Shown here: positions 1-6,639 of the stretch, piece by piece
Numbering within the stretch: position 1 is the stretch's first letter
How the letters are laid out: each line of letters opens with the position of its first letter
Assembly: GCA_011375245.1 (NCBI GenBank)
Contig: DRMA01000145.1
Coordinates: 1-6,849 of the forward strand
From: Thiothrix sp.
Lineage (GTDB): Bacteria > Pseudomonadota > Gammaproteobacteria > Thiotrichales > Thiotrichaceae
Length of the DNA stretch: 6,849 nucleotides
Direction of reading: 5' to 3'
Program-made: the position numbers and the translations under genes
Notes under the pieces: generated by a model
Database searches by the model: none
What the model was told of the DNA's origin: nothing
Seen by the model: only the letters and a program-made list of their open reading frames with translations

Positions 1-704
1 GGTAACTGTAAGCGAATACGCGAAATCCAAGGTGTGCCAAGCATTTGTAAACCAATTATAATCATCATTATTGATACCGCTAGTACAAGTATAGAAGTTG
101 CATAGGTTGATAATTGAAAAGCGCCACCAATCACACCAAGCAAACCACCTAAAAGTGCGTAGGAAAATAAACGTCCGCTATTAAACATGATAAAAGGCAT
201 TGAGCGTTTAACTAATGGCGTGTCATTATATAAAGTATTCCATTGTTTTGAGAGTGAAAGCAATAAGCCTCCAACTAAAGCAGCACAGCTTGAAATACCT
301 GCAATAAGCCCAAATGTAAAAAATGCCCAAGAAGAAGAGGATGAAGAAATGGAAATAGCACTAAAAGACCATTGATAATTTAATAAATGATAAACAGCAA
401 CAGAAATGATTAGTGCTAACGTTATTTTTATAAAACGACGTTTCTTATCATTTATTTTTTCTTTCCTATTAGGTTTTTCACTGAGCGTATAACCTAAATT
501 ATTCAATACCTGATTATATTGTTTAGCTGGGTTAATATCTTCTTTTAAATGCTCAACAACAATTGTTTTTTTTCCAAAGGATACATCTGTTGTTTTTACA
601 TTAGGGAGTGCCTTCAATTCTTTTTCTATAAGTAATTCACAGGCAATACAGTGCATGCCGTCAATATAGTAAGTTGATGATTCATATTTGATTTCATTTT
701 CCAT
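1..704 (-). CDS. HMA-domain/TauE-SafE-type membrane protein, 3' end cut by the window edge
   Basis: This gene runs off the left edge; 234 codons are visible, translated by hand from the minus strand. Residues about 8-75 form a heavy-metal-associated domain with the CxxC metal site GMHCIAC at residues 16-22. A basic linker (about 78-92) leads to a first hydrophobic segment (about 91-107), a run of six serines, and then a TauE/SafE-type (DsbD_2/UreH-like) membrane domain with the motifs GISSCAALVGG and FNSGRLFSYALLGGLLG. HMA domains of this type usually bind Cu(I). The transported species for the membrane domain is not settled. The start at 704 is chosen because AGGGGT lies six bases upstream. 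The same frame stays open back to an ATG at 821 that overlaps the tonB stop, but that ATG has no ribosome binding site. The gene lies downstream of tonB with no terminator seen, so it is probably the last known member of the exbB-exbD-tonB operon. It is a paralogue of the gene at 4946-5650. Confidence 0.88.
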   Translation of the reverse strand, partial: MENEIKYESSTYYIDGMHCIACELLIEKELKALPNVKTTDVSFGKKTIVVEHLKEDINPAKQYNQVLNNLGYTLSEKPNRKEKINDKKRRFIKITLALIISVAVYHLLNYQWSFSAISISSSSSSWAFFTFGLIAGISSCAALVGGLLLSLSKQWNTLYNDTPLVKRSMPFIMFNSGRLFSYALLGGLLGVIGGAFQLSTYATSILVLAVSIMMIIIGLQMLGTPWISRIRLQL

Positions 705-710
705 CTTCGC

Positions 711-716
711 ACCCCT
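711..716 (-). promoter_or_regulatory. Ribosome binding site deciding the start of the HMA/TauE gene
   Basis: Reading the minus strand, AGGGGT stands six bases before the ATG at 704. This favours that start over the in-frame ATG at 821, whose upstream sequence inside tonB has no purine-rich site. Confidence 0.7.
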
Positions 717-820
717 GTTTTTAAATGCCTTGGTTATCAATAAAAATATTTCTATTTTTACAACCCTAGAAGAAACATATTGTTCTCCACATAAAATTTG
801 TCCTTGTGCCCAATCTTTCA

Positions 821-1699
821 TTAACGCAAACGATATACCAAGGGCAAACTAAATGACCATTGTGTGCGTTTAATCTCAGGAGGAAAAGCGAGTAATGTAC
901 TAGAAACCCGCTGAATAGTTTGTAATGCCGCTTTATCTAAATGACGACTTCCCGAGCTTTTTTTAATACGGATTTGTCTGATTGTGCCGTTGGCATACAG
1001 TAAAAATGATACGATGACCGTCCCTTCTTCCTTACGTCGCTTGGCACGTTTGGGGTAGTTTTTTTGTTGTGCAATGAAACGTTGTAATCGTGCTTTATAG
1101 CGTTGTTCTGCTTGCCCATTTGGTAATAGTTTTTTAATGGCTGATTTTTTAGCTGTTATCGGTGTTGTGATTTGTTTAGTTGCTACGTTTATGCGTTGTG
1201 ATCGTGGTTGGGGTGTTGAAACGGTTTGTTTTATTTGTGTGTTTTGATAAGCACGAATCATCTCATCTAAGGCTTTATCTCTCGTTTTTGCTTTCATTTT
1301 TGCTTTGATGATCTTGTTTATCGTTTTGGGTTTTATCCGCTGTTTTTTTACTACGGATTGTCTTTTTTGTGGTTTTTTTTCTTTATCACTGATTTTTTTA
1401 GCATTCACTGTTTTAGGCGGGATGCGTTTTTTTACTACGGGCTTGGGTTTAATCGCTTTGGCTTGGACAGGTTTCGCTTGAGTCATCGGCGGTGTGGGCG
1501 TAGTCGTTTTGACTCGGGGTGGTTTGCTGACAGGTTTTGTGGGGTTAATCACAGGTTCTTGAAACATGGATAAATGCAAAGGAATCACTTTTTCAACCGA
1601 GGGCTTAGGTGTGGGTTTTTCTGCCAAGCTGTAAGCGAATAATACTAAACTGCTGTGAAGTAAAAGTGATACAAAAAAACCAATGGCATTGCTTTTCAT
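821..1699 (-). CDS. tonB: TonB family energy-transducing protein
   Basis: TonB links the ExbB/ExbD proton motor in the inner membrane to outer-membrane receptors. The 292-residue protein has the expected order. There is an N-terminal membrane anchor (about 7-25) carrying the S11-xxx-H15 pattern that corresponds to the essential Ser/His of TonB. A long Lys/Pro-rich periplasmic spacer follows (about 28-190). The C-terminal domain (about 200-292) has the YP pair at 215-216, the GTVIVSF strand and an amphipathic helix before the final strands. The spacer is strongly basic, rich in KPxP, KK and RIKPK, which fits a protein that spans the periplasm. It follows exbD after 9 bases and has no clear Shine-Dalgarno site, so translation may be coupled to exbD. 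Given the divergent receptor gene, this is probably a dedicated TonB for that receptor, but it could serve others. Confidence 0.93.
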   Translation of the reverse strand: MKSNAIGFFVSLLLHSSLVLFAYSLAEKPTPKPSVEKVIPLHLSMFQEPVINPTKPVSKPPRVKTTTPTPPMTQAKPVQAKAIKPKPVVKKRIPPKTVNAKKISDKEKKPQKRQSVVKKQRIKPKTINKIIKAKMKAKTRDKALDEMIRAYQNTQIKQTVSTPQPRSQRINVATKQITTPITAKKSAIKKLLPNGQAEQRYKARLQRFIAQQKNYPKRAKRRKEEGTVIVSFLLYANGTIRQIRIKKSSGSRHLDKAALQTIQRVSSTLLAFPPEIKRTQWSFSLPLVYRLR

Positions 1700-1708
1700 T
1701 AACGATAA

Positions 1709-2101
1709 TTATTGCGTGTGTTTACGTGTCAAAATGGATAGTTTTTCCAATTGGTATTTTTTTAGCATATCAACGATAAAAACAAAGTGTTTAAACCTGA
1801 CGCTCTCATCAACCCGTAGCACAATCACACTTTCTTTATTCAGTGTTTTCAACCGTTGTTCAAGTTCTGCTTCAGTGACTAATTGATCTGTAAAAAAAAT
1901 CTGCTGACGGCTATTGATGGATAACTCAATTATTTTTTCATCAGTCGGGGTCGCTGCTTCTGCGGTTTCGGTTTCAGGTAACGTCACCTCAATCAAGCCT
2001 TGTGAAACAAAAGAAGCGGTTGTCAGTACAATAGTCAGTAGTACCAACATAATATCAATAAAGGGAATAACATTAATTTGATCAAATGCTCGCATCGTCA
2101 T
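1709..2101 (-). CDS. exbD: ExbD biopolymer transport protein
   Basis: This is the 130-residue proton-channel partner of ExbB in the TonB motor. A short cytoplasmic N-terminus leads into one membrane helix (about 9-32) with the signature NVIPFIDIMLVLL. D16 in it matches the conserved membrane aspartate that carries protons. The rest is the periplasmic ExbD/TolR domain, with EVTLPETETAE after the helix and a final region that includes VIVLRVDESVRFKHFVFIVDML. The ATG directly follows the exbB TAA with no gap, and AAGAGG inside the end of exbB (2107-2112) lies five bases upstream. A second in-frame ATG two codons later is also possible. The tight packing points to co-translation with exbB. Confidence 0.95.
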   Translation of the reverse strand: MTMRAFDQINVIPFIDIMLVLLTIVLTTASFVSQGLIEVTLPETETAEAATPTDEKIIELSINSRQQIFFTDQLVTEAELEQRLKTLNKESVIVLRVDESVRFKHFVFIVDMLKKYQLEKLSILTRKHTQ

Positions 2102-2563
2102 TTATGCCTCTTGATCGTTTGGATCTGGGTACAGCTTTTGGTCTTGAAGGGCTTTCCATTGCGCCATCAGTACATCAACTTTGCGTAATAACATATTGTA
2201 AAAAACAATCGCTGGTAAGGCGACGAAAAGACCTGCTGCGGTTGCTTTAAGGGCTAATGCGAGTCCTGTCATAATAGCTTGTATATTAATTCCATTGCCT
2301 TGTCCCATCTGATAAAAAGTCAGCATAATGCCAAGTACTGTGCCGAGTAATCCTACATAGGGTGCATTGCTACCAACCGTAGCGATAAAAGTTAAATGGT
2401 TCGTTAGTGCAATCTGTAATGTTTGTTCATGGGTAAATTGATGCAAACAAATACGTGCGTAATAAACATAACGTTCAACAACCAGCCAAAGCATAATAAA
2501 ACTCATCAGTCCTAAAATACCAAAGACGAGAAAGTCTAAATTTTCTTCTAAAAATAGCACCAA
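2102..2563 (-). CDS. exbB: ExbB (short, type-2-like) proton channel protein
   Basis: ExbB is the MotA/TolQ/ExbB-family core of the TonB motor. At 153 residues it is shorter than E. coli ExbB and resembles the compact forms sometimes called type 2. Three membrane segments are visible at about 11-30, 60-85 and 100-125. The family motif APYVGLLGTVLGIM is at 67-80 and LALALKATAAGLFVALPA at 101-117. By motif alignment, the E. coli Glu176 position appears to be a leucine here; I think this is usual in compact forms, but that is from memory. No ATG is available: the frame opens at a TGA at 2579-2581 and the first start-like codons are TTG at 2563 and GTG at 2560. AAGG at 2569-2572 fits both, at 5 and 8 bases. 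It is probably the first gene of the minus-strand operon. Confidence 0.93.
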   Translation of the reverse strand: MVLFLEENLDFLVFGILGLMSFIMLWLVVERYVYYARICLHQFTHEQTLQIALTNHLTFIATVGSNAPYVGLLGTVLGIMLTFYQMGQGNGINIQAIMTGLALALKATAAGLFVALPAIVFYNMLLRKVDVLMAQWKALQDQKLYPDPNDQEA

Positions 2564-2638
2564 TATAACCTTAGTAAATCAATGACAAATGACAAGGTAC
2601 AATTCTTAATCAAATAGAGCAAATACAAAATAAAAAGC

Positions 2639-2676
2639 GTGTCTTTTCACACAATCTATTCGTTTTATCACACAAT
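2639..2676 (+). promoter_or_regulatory. Tandem dyad repeats, candidate upstream activating sequence
   Basis: TCACACAAT occurs twice, at 2647-2655 and 2668-2676, exactly 21 bases apart (two helical turns). The first copy is part of a dyad GTGT-N6-ACAC at 2639-2652. The second has the weaker form TCGT-N6-ACAC at 2660-2673. Their centres lie about 107 and 86 bases upstream of the start predicted from the sigma-54 promoter at 2727-2742, the usual range for enhancer sites. The Fis-type regulator encoded at 5669-6628 is the obvious candidate to bind. The sites are also upstream of exbB on the other strand, so they could affect both arms. Confidence 0.6.
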
Positions 2677-2726
2677 TAAAGACAACGAGAAGTAAGGAAT
2701 AACGTGTTATTTAGCCATTTGTTGTA

Positions 2727-2742
2727 TGGCATAGATATTGCA
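2727..2742 (+). promoter_or_regulatory. Sigma-54 (RpoN) promoter of the receptor operon
   Basis: TGGCATAGATATTGCA fits the -24/-12 consensus TGGCACG-N4-TTGCA at all positions but two. It has the invariant GG (2728-2729) and GC (2740-2741) with exactly 10 bases between. Transcription would start near 2753, giving a leader of about 36 bases before the receptor ATG at 2789. A sigma-54 activator gene three places downstream supports the call. I did not find a comparable promoter facing exbB, nor a convincing sigma-70 promoter for either arm. Confidence 0.8.
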
Positions 2743-2788
2743 TTGGTCTCTTTAATTATTATTCAAATTAATTCTAGAGATAGAAAAC

Positions 2789-4873
2789 ATGAAACGAACA
2801 CGTTATTTTCTTTATGGTAGTCTACTAAGTATTTCACCGACCTCCTTGTTATTAGCGGATACCTTGGAGAGCATCCAGATTGAAGATGAGGCATTATCAA
2901 ATACGCCGTTTGAGCCTTTTTTTGTTACTCCTGAGGATATTCCTAGTGTTGTCAATAATGCTGATTTTCTAAAACGTATTCCAGGAGCGAATGTAAATAA
3001 AAATGGTGCGCTTACAGGTATTCCACAATACCGTGGCATGTTTGGTGATCGGGTTAATGTACTTACTGATGGGATTAATGTGAAAGCGGCAGGGCCAAAT
3101 GCGATGGATCCCGCAATGAGTTCTTTAGCTGCGGATCTCACGGAGGTCGTGACACTTTATCGTGGTATTGCTCCTGTGAGCAGTGGTGTTGAAACGATTG
3201 GTAGTACGGTGAAAGTAGAAACGAAATCGCTGGATTTTGGTACGGGCGAGAAAATGAAAACACAAGGCACTCTTAATGCCAAGTTGAGTAGTGTTGATAA
3301 AGGAAAACATGCATCTGCCTTTGTCGGCGCAGCAAATAAAAGCCATAAAATATATGTAGGACTCGCAACAGAGCAAGGAGATAGTTTCTCTTTTAAAAAC
3401 GGTGAGAATTTCAATACTGACTATGATCGTGACACCATTATTATTGGTTATGGCTTCCAATCAGCAGCAGGGAAACATCAGTTTGATCTTAACTATCATC
3501 ATAATGATACGGGTAAAACAGGCACACCTGCTTTACCAATGGATATTGCGTATGTAAAAGGCGATGTGATCAATCTTGATTATACAACCCAACTGAATGA
3601 CGGCTTGAAAATGAGTGCGAAAATAGCAAGGCAAGATTCTGATCATAAAATGTCTAATTTTCAGTTTCGTACAGTAACCGCTCCAGCACGTCGCTTTGCA
3701 TTAACGGACGTAAAAAGTGATAACTATAAACTACAGCTAGAAAAACAAATAGGGCAACAATCACTCACGATGGGGATCAATGGTGATACCGCAAAACATC
3801 GTGCTGATATTTTTAATCCCGATAATAGTGCCTTTAAAGTGACCAATTATGATGTGGAACGTGATCGTAATAGCGTATTTGCTGAAGTCACCCAACCTGT
3901 TACGCCAGCTTTAACATTACAAGCAGGTTTACGTTATACAAACGTGAAAATGAATGCAGCGGATGTAAGTACTTCATTGGCAGCAACTAATACGCTACAT
4001 CGTGTATTACGTGATCGTTTTAATGCCAGAAGCCGTAAGAAAACCGATGATAATATTGATCTAGCGGTGAATATGATGCATACCTTGTCTGACCATGTGA
4101 CGTTAGAATACGGTTTGGCACACAAAACACGTTCACCCAGTTATCAGGAGCGTTATCTTTATTTACCGCTTGAATCAACCGCAGGCTTAGCCGATGGCCG
4201 TCAATACTTTGGTAATATTGATTTAAAACCTGAGAAAGCAACGCAACTGGAATTAGGAACAACGATTACAACAGGTACGACAGGGAAGAAAAGCCGTATT
4301 TCTCCGCACGTTTTCTACCATCGTGTCGATGATTATATCCAAGGCACACCAACAACCAGTACACCAGCACCTGCGAATACCTTAACGTTTAATAATATTG
4401 AAGCGGAATTTTATGGTTTAGACATGGATTTTTATCATCAACTCAGTCAAAACATGTCGTTAGATGGCACACTCAGCCATGTCCGTGGTAAACGACGTGA
4501 TATTGCTGACAATTTATACCGTATTGCACCGAGTAATATACGGGTTGGCTTGCAGTATCAACGCACGAATTGGTCATTAGGCAGTGAAATAATTGCCTAT
4601 GCCAAACAAGACAAGGTATCACAAACCAATAGCGAGAAAGCCAGTGCAGGTTATGCTTTATTAAACCTTAATGCCCGTTATCAAGCTAATAAGCATCTTA
4701 CTTTATCATTCGGTATTGATAACCTACTGGATAAAGGTTACACAAGCCATCTTAGTGGGTATAACCGTAATAATCGTAATACTGATGTTGGTTTTGATGC
4801 GAATGATAATCAGGCTTTTCGTTTGCCAGCAGAGGGACGTAATGTGTATGCGACAGTGAAAGTTGAGTGGTAA
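2789..4873 (+). CDS. TonB-dependent outer-membrane receptor, OprC/NosA copper-receptor-like
   Basis: This 694-residue protein imports a ligand across the outer membrane using TonB. It has a signal peptide (cleavage likely after A23), a plug domain (about 40-150, with RIPGANVNKNG, QYRGMFGDRVNVLTDG and the PNAMDP segment), and a 22-strand-type barrel. The barrel has TGTPALPMDI at 244-253 and a late NIDLKPEKATQLELGT motif. It ends in YATVKVEW with a terminal aromatic. PNAMDP and the DHKM motif at 285-288 match the copper receptors OprC/NosA, whose Cu site is CxxxM plus HxM. Here the spacing (102-106 and 286-288) is similar to OprC, but the cysteine is a glycine (G102). M106, H286 and M288 remain. 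Metal import is likely, copper most probable but unproven. AGAGA at 2776-2780 is the ribosome binding site. It is the first gene of the sigma-54 operon and divergent from its energiser genes. Confidence 0.9.
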   Translation: MKRTRYFLYGSLLSISPTSLLLADTLESIQIEDEALSNTPFEPFFVTPEDIPSVVNNADFLKRIPGANVNKNGALTGIPQYRGMFGDRVNVLTDGINVKAAGPNAMDPAMSSLAADLTEVVTLYRGIAPVSSGVETIGSTVKVETKSLDFGTGEKMKTQGTLNAKLSSVDKGKHASAFVGAANKSHKIYVGLATEQGDSFSFKNGENFNTDYDRDTIIIGYGFQSAAGKHQFDLNYHHNDTGKTGTPALPMDIAYVKGDVINLDYTTQLNDGLKMSAKIARQDSDHKMSNFQFRTVTAPARRFALTDVKSDNYKLQLEKQIGQQSLTMGINGDTAKHRADIFNPDNSAFKVTNYDVERDRNSVFAEVTQPVTPALTLQAGLRYTNVKMNAADVSTSLAATNTLHRVLRDRFNARSRKKTDDNIDLAVNMMHTLSDHVTLEYGLAHKTRSPSYQERYLYLPLESTAGLADGRQYFGNIDLKPEKATQLELGTTITTGTTGKKSRISPHVFYHRVDDYIQGTPTTSTPAPANTLTFNNIEAEFYGLDMDFYHQLSQNMSLDGTLSHVRGKRRDIADNLYRIAPSNIRVGLQYQRTNWSLGSEIIAYAKQDKVSQTNSEKASAGYALLNLNARYQANKHLTLSFGIDNLLDKGYTSHLSGYNRNNRNTDVGFDANDNQAFRLPAEGRNVYATVKVEW

Positions 4874-4874
4874 G

Positions 4875-4901
4875 TAAAGGGCGTTGAGTCATCGCTCTTT
4901 A
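4875..4901 (+). other. Intercistronic stem-loop after the receptor gene
   Basis: Nine base pairs (4875-4883 with 4893-4901, including one G-U) enclose a nine-base loop. It starts just after the receptor stop codon. No T-run follows on the plus strand, so it is not a normal intrinsic terminator. It may stabilise the receptor mRNA, mark a processing point, or lower expression of the two genes downstream. Confidence 0.5.
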
Positions 4902-4945
4902 AGCGTAAAAAATGCTATTATTCCCCCATTTGATTGTTGTCGCAC

Positions 4946-5650
4946 ATGGAATTAGCTTTTTTTATTGGTTTACTCAGTTCATTACATTGTTTTGGCATGT
5001 GCGGCGGTGTTGTTGGCGCCTTAACAATGAGCTTGCATACTGAGACACGCCAACAAGCAAGCACATTATTGCCTTATATTTTATCTTATAATATTGGGCG
5101 CATTCTCAGTTACAGTATCGCAGGTCTACTTGCAGGTTTATTGGGTGAACTGCTAATAAATGCAATGCCACAAACAGGAGGAATTGTATTACGTTTATTT
5201 TTCTCGCTGTTTATTATTTTATTAGGGTTTTATATGGGTGGTTGGTTTCCCAAATTAGCACTGATTGAGCAACTTGGGCGACCTATTTGGCGGCGTTTAC
5301 AGCCTATTGGTGTCAAGTATCTCCCCGTCAAAAAGTTACAACATGCTTTTCTTTTTGGTATGATTTGGGGCTGGTTGCCTTGTGGTTTGGTTTATTATGC
5401 ATTAGCAATGGCTTTTGCTCAGCAAGGTGTGGTTGCGTCAGGACTGTTTATGTTTGCTTTCGGCATGGGGACATTATTACCGATGCTCTTGGCTGGTTTA
5501 TTAACCAGTAAACTGGTTTCCTTGCAACATTCGATAAAATTTAAGCAACTAAACGCCCTAATTTTAATTGCAATCGGTGTAACAGGGCTATGGGTCGCAT
5601 TACATGAAGAAGTAAGACATAGTTTGCATTACCTCGCCCATTCACATTAA
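4946..5650 (+). CDS. TauE/SafE-type (DsbD_2/UreH-like) inner-membrane protein
   Basis: This 234-residue multi-pass membrane protein belongs to the family often annotated as sulfite exporter TauE/SafE, whose members near copper and cytochrome oxidase genes are thought to move metals or handle thiols. The first half has SSLHCFGMCGG (residues 11-21, C15 and C19) and SYNIGRILSYSIAG. The second half has WGWLPCGLVYYAL (C146) and a membrane segment near 203-219. Two halves with cysteine-containing membrane motifs are typical of the family. The C-terminal tail after residue 219 carries five histidines in 15 residues and may bind metal. The ATG at 4946 fits the family's N-terminus. TTG codons at 4934 and 4937 are also in frame, directly after a TGA. 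No Shine-Dalgarno site is visible for any of them. It lies 72 bases after the receptor and 18 bases before the regulator, so it is probably co-transcribed. The substrate is unknown. Confidence 0.87.
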   Translation: MELAFFIGLLSSLHCFGMCGGVVGALTMSLHTETRQQASTLLPYILSYNIGRILSYSIAGLLAGLLGELLINAMPQTGGIVLRLFFSLFIILLGFYMGGWFPKLALIEQLGRPIWRRLQPIGVKYLPVKKLQHAFLFGMIWGWLPCGLVYYALAMAFAQQGVVASGLFMFAFGMGTLLPMLLAGLLTSKLVSLQHSIKFKQLNALILIAIGVTGLWVALHEEVRHSLHYLAHSH

Positions 5651-5668
5651 TAAGGTGAATAAAACAAA

Positions 5669-6628
5669 ATGAATACACATACCACAACACACATTATTTA
5701 TGGTCAGTCACCTGCAATCCAAGAAAGTTTACGCAGTGCTGCACTCATTGCTGCTACCCATGTAACAACCTTCATTACAGGAGAGACAGGGACAGGAAAG
5801 GAGCTGTTTGCACGCTATATTCACCAAAAAAGTACGCGAAAAAACAAACCCTATATCACGATTAACTGTGCGGCTTTGCCTGAAAATCTAGTGGAATCCA
5901 GCTTATTTGGTCATAAAAAAGGTGCATTTACTGATGCTATTGAAAATCATAAAGGTATCATTGCACAAGCGAATGAGGGAACGCTATTTCTGGATGAAAT
6001 TACCGAATTACCCTTTCAGCTACAAGCAAAATTATTACGTTTTTTAGAAAATGGGGAATGCCAAGGTGTTGGTTATCATCAAGCACGTTATTACGATGTA
6101 CGTGTTATTGCGGCGAGTAATAAAAATATTCATCAAGAAGTTAAAGCGGGTCGTTTTCGGCAAGATTTGTTTTACCGTTTAAATATTGTACCGTTAGAAT
6201 TACCACCACTGCGTAAACGTATTGGCGATGTGGCATTACTAATGTCGCTCTTTTTTCGTGACCTTGTTAAAGAATATAAAATAACCGCCCCCACGATTAC
6301 AAAAGAAGCACAATTGTGTTTACAACGTTATACATGGGCAGGCAATGTGCGGGAGTTACGTAATTTTTGTGAACGCATGCTCATTCTTTTTAGTGGTAAA
6401 ACCATTGGTATTGACAATTTACCCACAGAAATACGTCAGCAACGTCATACCAAGCGTGATTTTGTATTTCATTTGCCCTCACAGGGTATTCAACTGGAAA
6501 TGTTAGAAGTTGATTTATATGAACAGGCGATTCAATCAAGTCGTGGTAATAAAAGTGCAGCAGCACGGCTATTAGGCTTGAGTCGGGATGCTTTCTTATA
6601 TCGTTTGAAGAAGTATGGTTTGCGGTGA
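5669..6628 (+). CDS. Sigma-54-dependent transcriptional activator without sensor domain
   Basis: This is a 319-residue bacterial enhancer-binding protein of the PspF type in layout: AAA+ domain (about 9-240) plus Fis-type helix-turn-helix (about 275-319), with no receiver, GAF or PAS domain. The motifs are Walker A GETGTGKE at 38-45, the sigma-54 contact loop GAFTDA at 85-90 (consensus GAFTGA), Walker B GTLFLDE at 104-110, the sensor I region RVIAASN at 145-151, the arginine-finger region FRQDLFYRL at 163-171, and sensor II WAGNVRELRN at 223-232. The helix-turn-helix is GNKSAAARLLGLSRDAFLYRLKK. It remodels the sigma-54 holoenzyme by ATP hydrolysis. AAGGTG about 11 bases upstream is a plausible ribosome binding site. 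It is the third gene of the receptor operon, and the sigma-54 promoter at 2727-2742 is its likely target. How its activity is controlled is not visible. I assign no gene symbol. Confidence 0.95.
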   Translation: MNTHTTTHIIYGQSPAIQESLRSAALIAATHVTTFITGETGTGKELFARYIHQKSTRKNKPYITINCAALPENLVESSLFGHKKGAFTDAIENHKGIIAQANEGTLFLDEITELPFQLQAKLLRFLENGECQGVGYHQARYYDVRVIAASNKNIHQEVKAGRFRQDLFYRLNIVPLELPPLRKRIGDVALLMSLFFRDLVKEYKITAPTITKEAQLCLQRYTWAGNVRELRNFCERMLILFSGKTIGIDNLPTEIRQQRHTKRDFVFHLPSQGIQLEMLEVDLYEQAIQSSRGNKSAAARLLGLSRDAFLYRLKKYGLR

Positions 6629-6639
6629 AAGTGACGCAG

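Noticed and set aside
187..375. Plus-strand ORF of 62 codons
   Set aside because: It lies entirely inside the minus-strand HMA/TauE gene, whose frame gives recognisable motifs; the plus frame gives none.
1358..1573. Plus-strand ORF of 71 codons
   Set aside because: It is the antisense of the Lys/Pro-rich tonB spacer; its Phe/Arg-rich composition comes from that repeat-like coding.
2738..2766. Possible sigma-70 promoter (TTGCAT with a weak TATTCA)
   Set aside because: The -10 match is poor and it overlaps the much better sigma-54 element.
2812..3460. Several minus-strand ORFs of 85-111 codons
   Set aside because: They are opposite the receptor gene, whose plug and early barrel motifs are clear; the minus frames overlap one another and show no domain.
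5287..5511. Plus-strand ORF of 74 codons in another frame
   Set aside because: It is a shadow of the TauE/SafE-type gene, which carries the family motifs in its own frame.
6621..6636. GG-N10-GC match resembling a sigma-54 promoter
   Set aside because: Only the GG and GCA positions fit, the TTG of the -12 box is missing, and it overlaps the end of the regulator gene.
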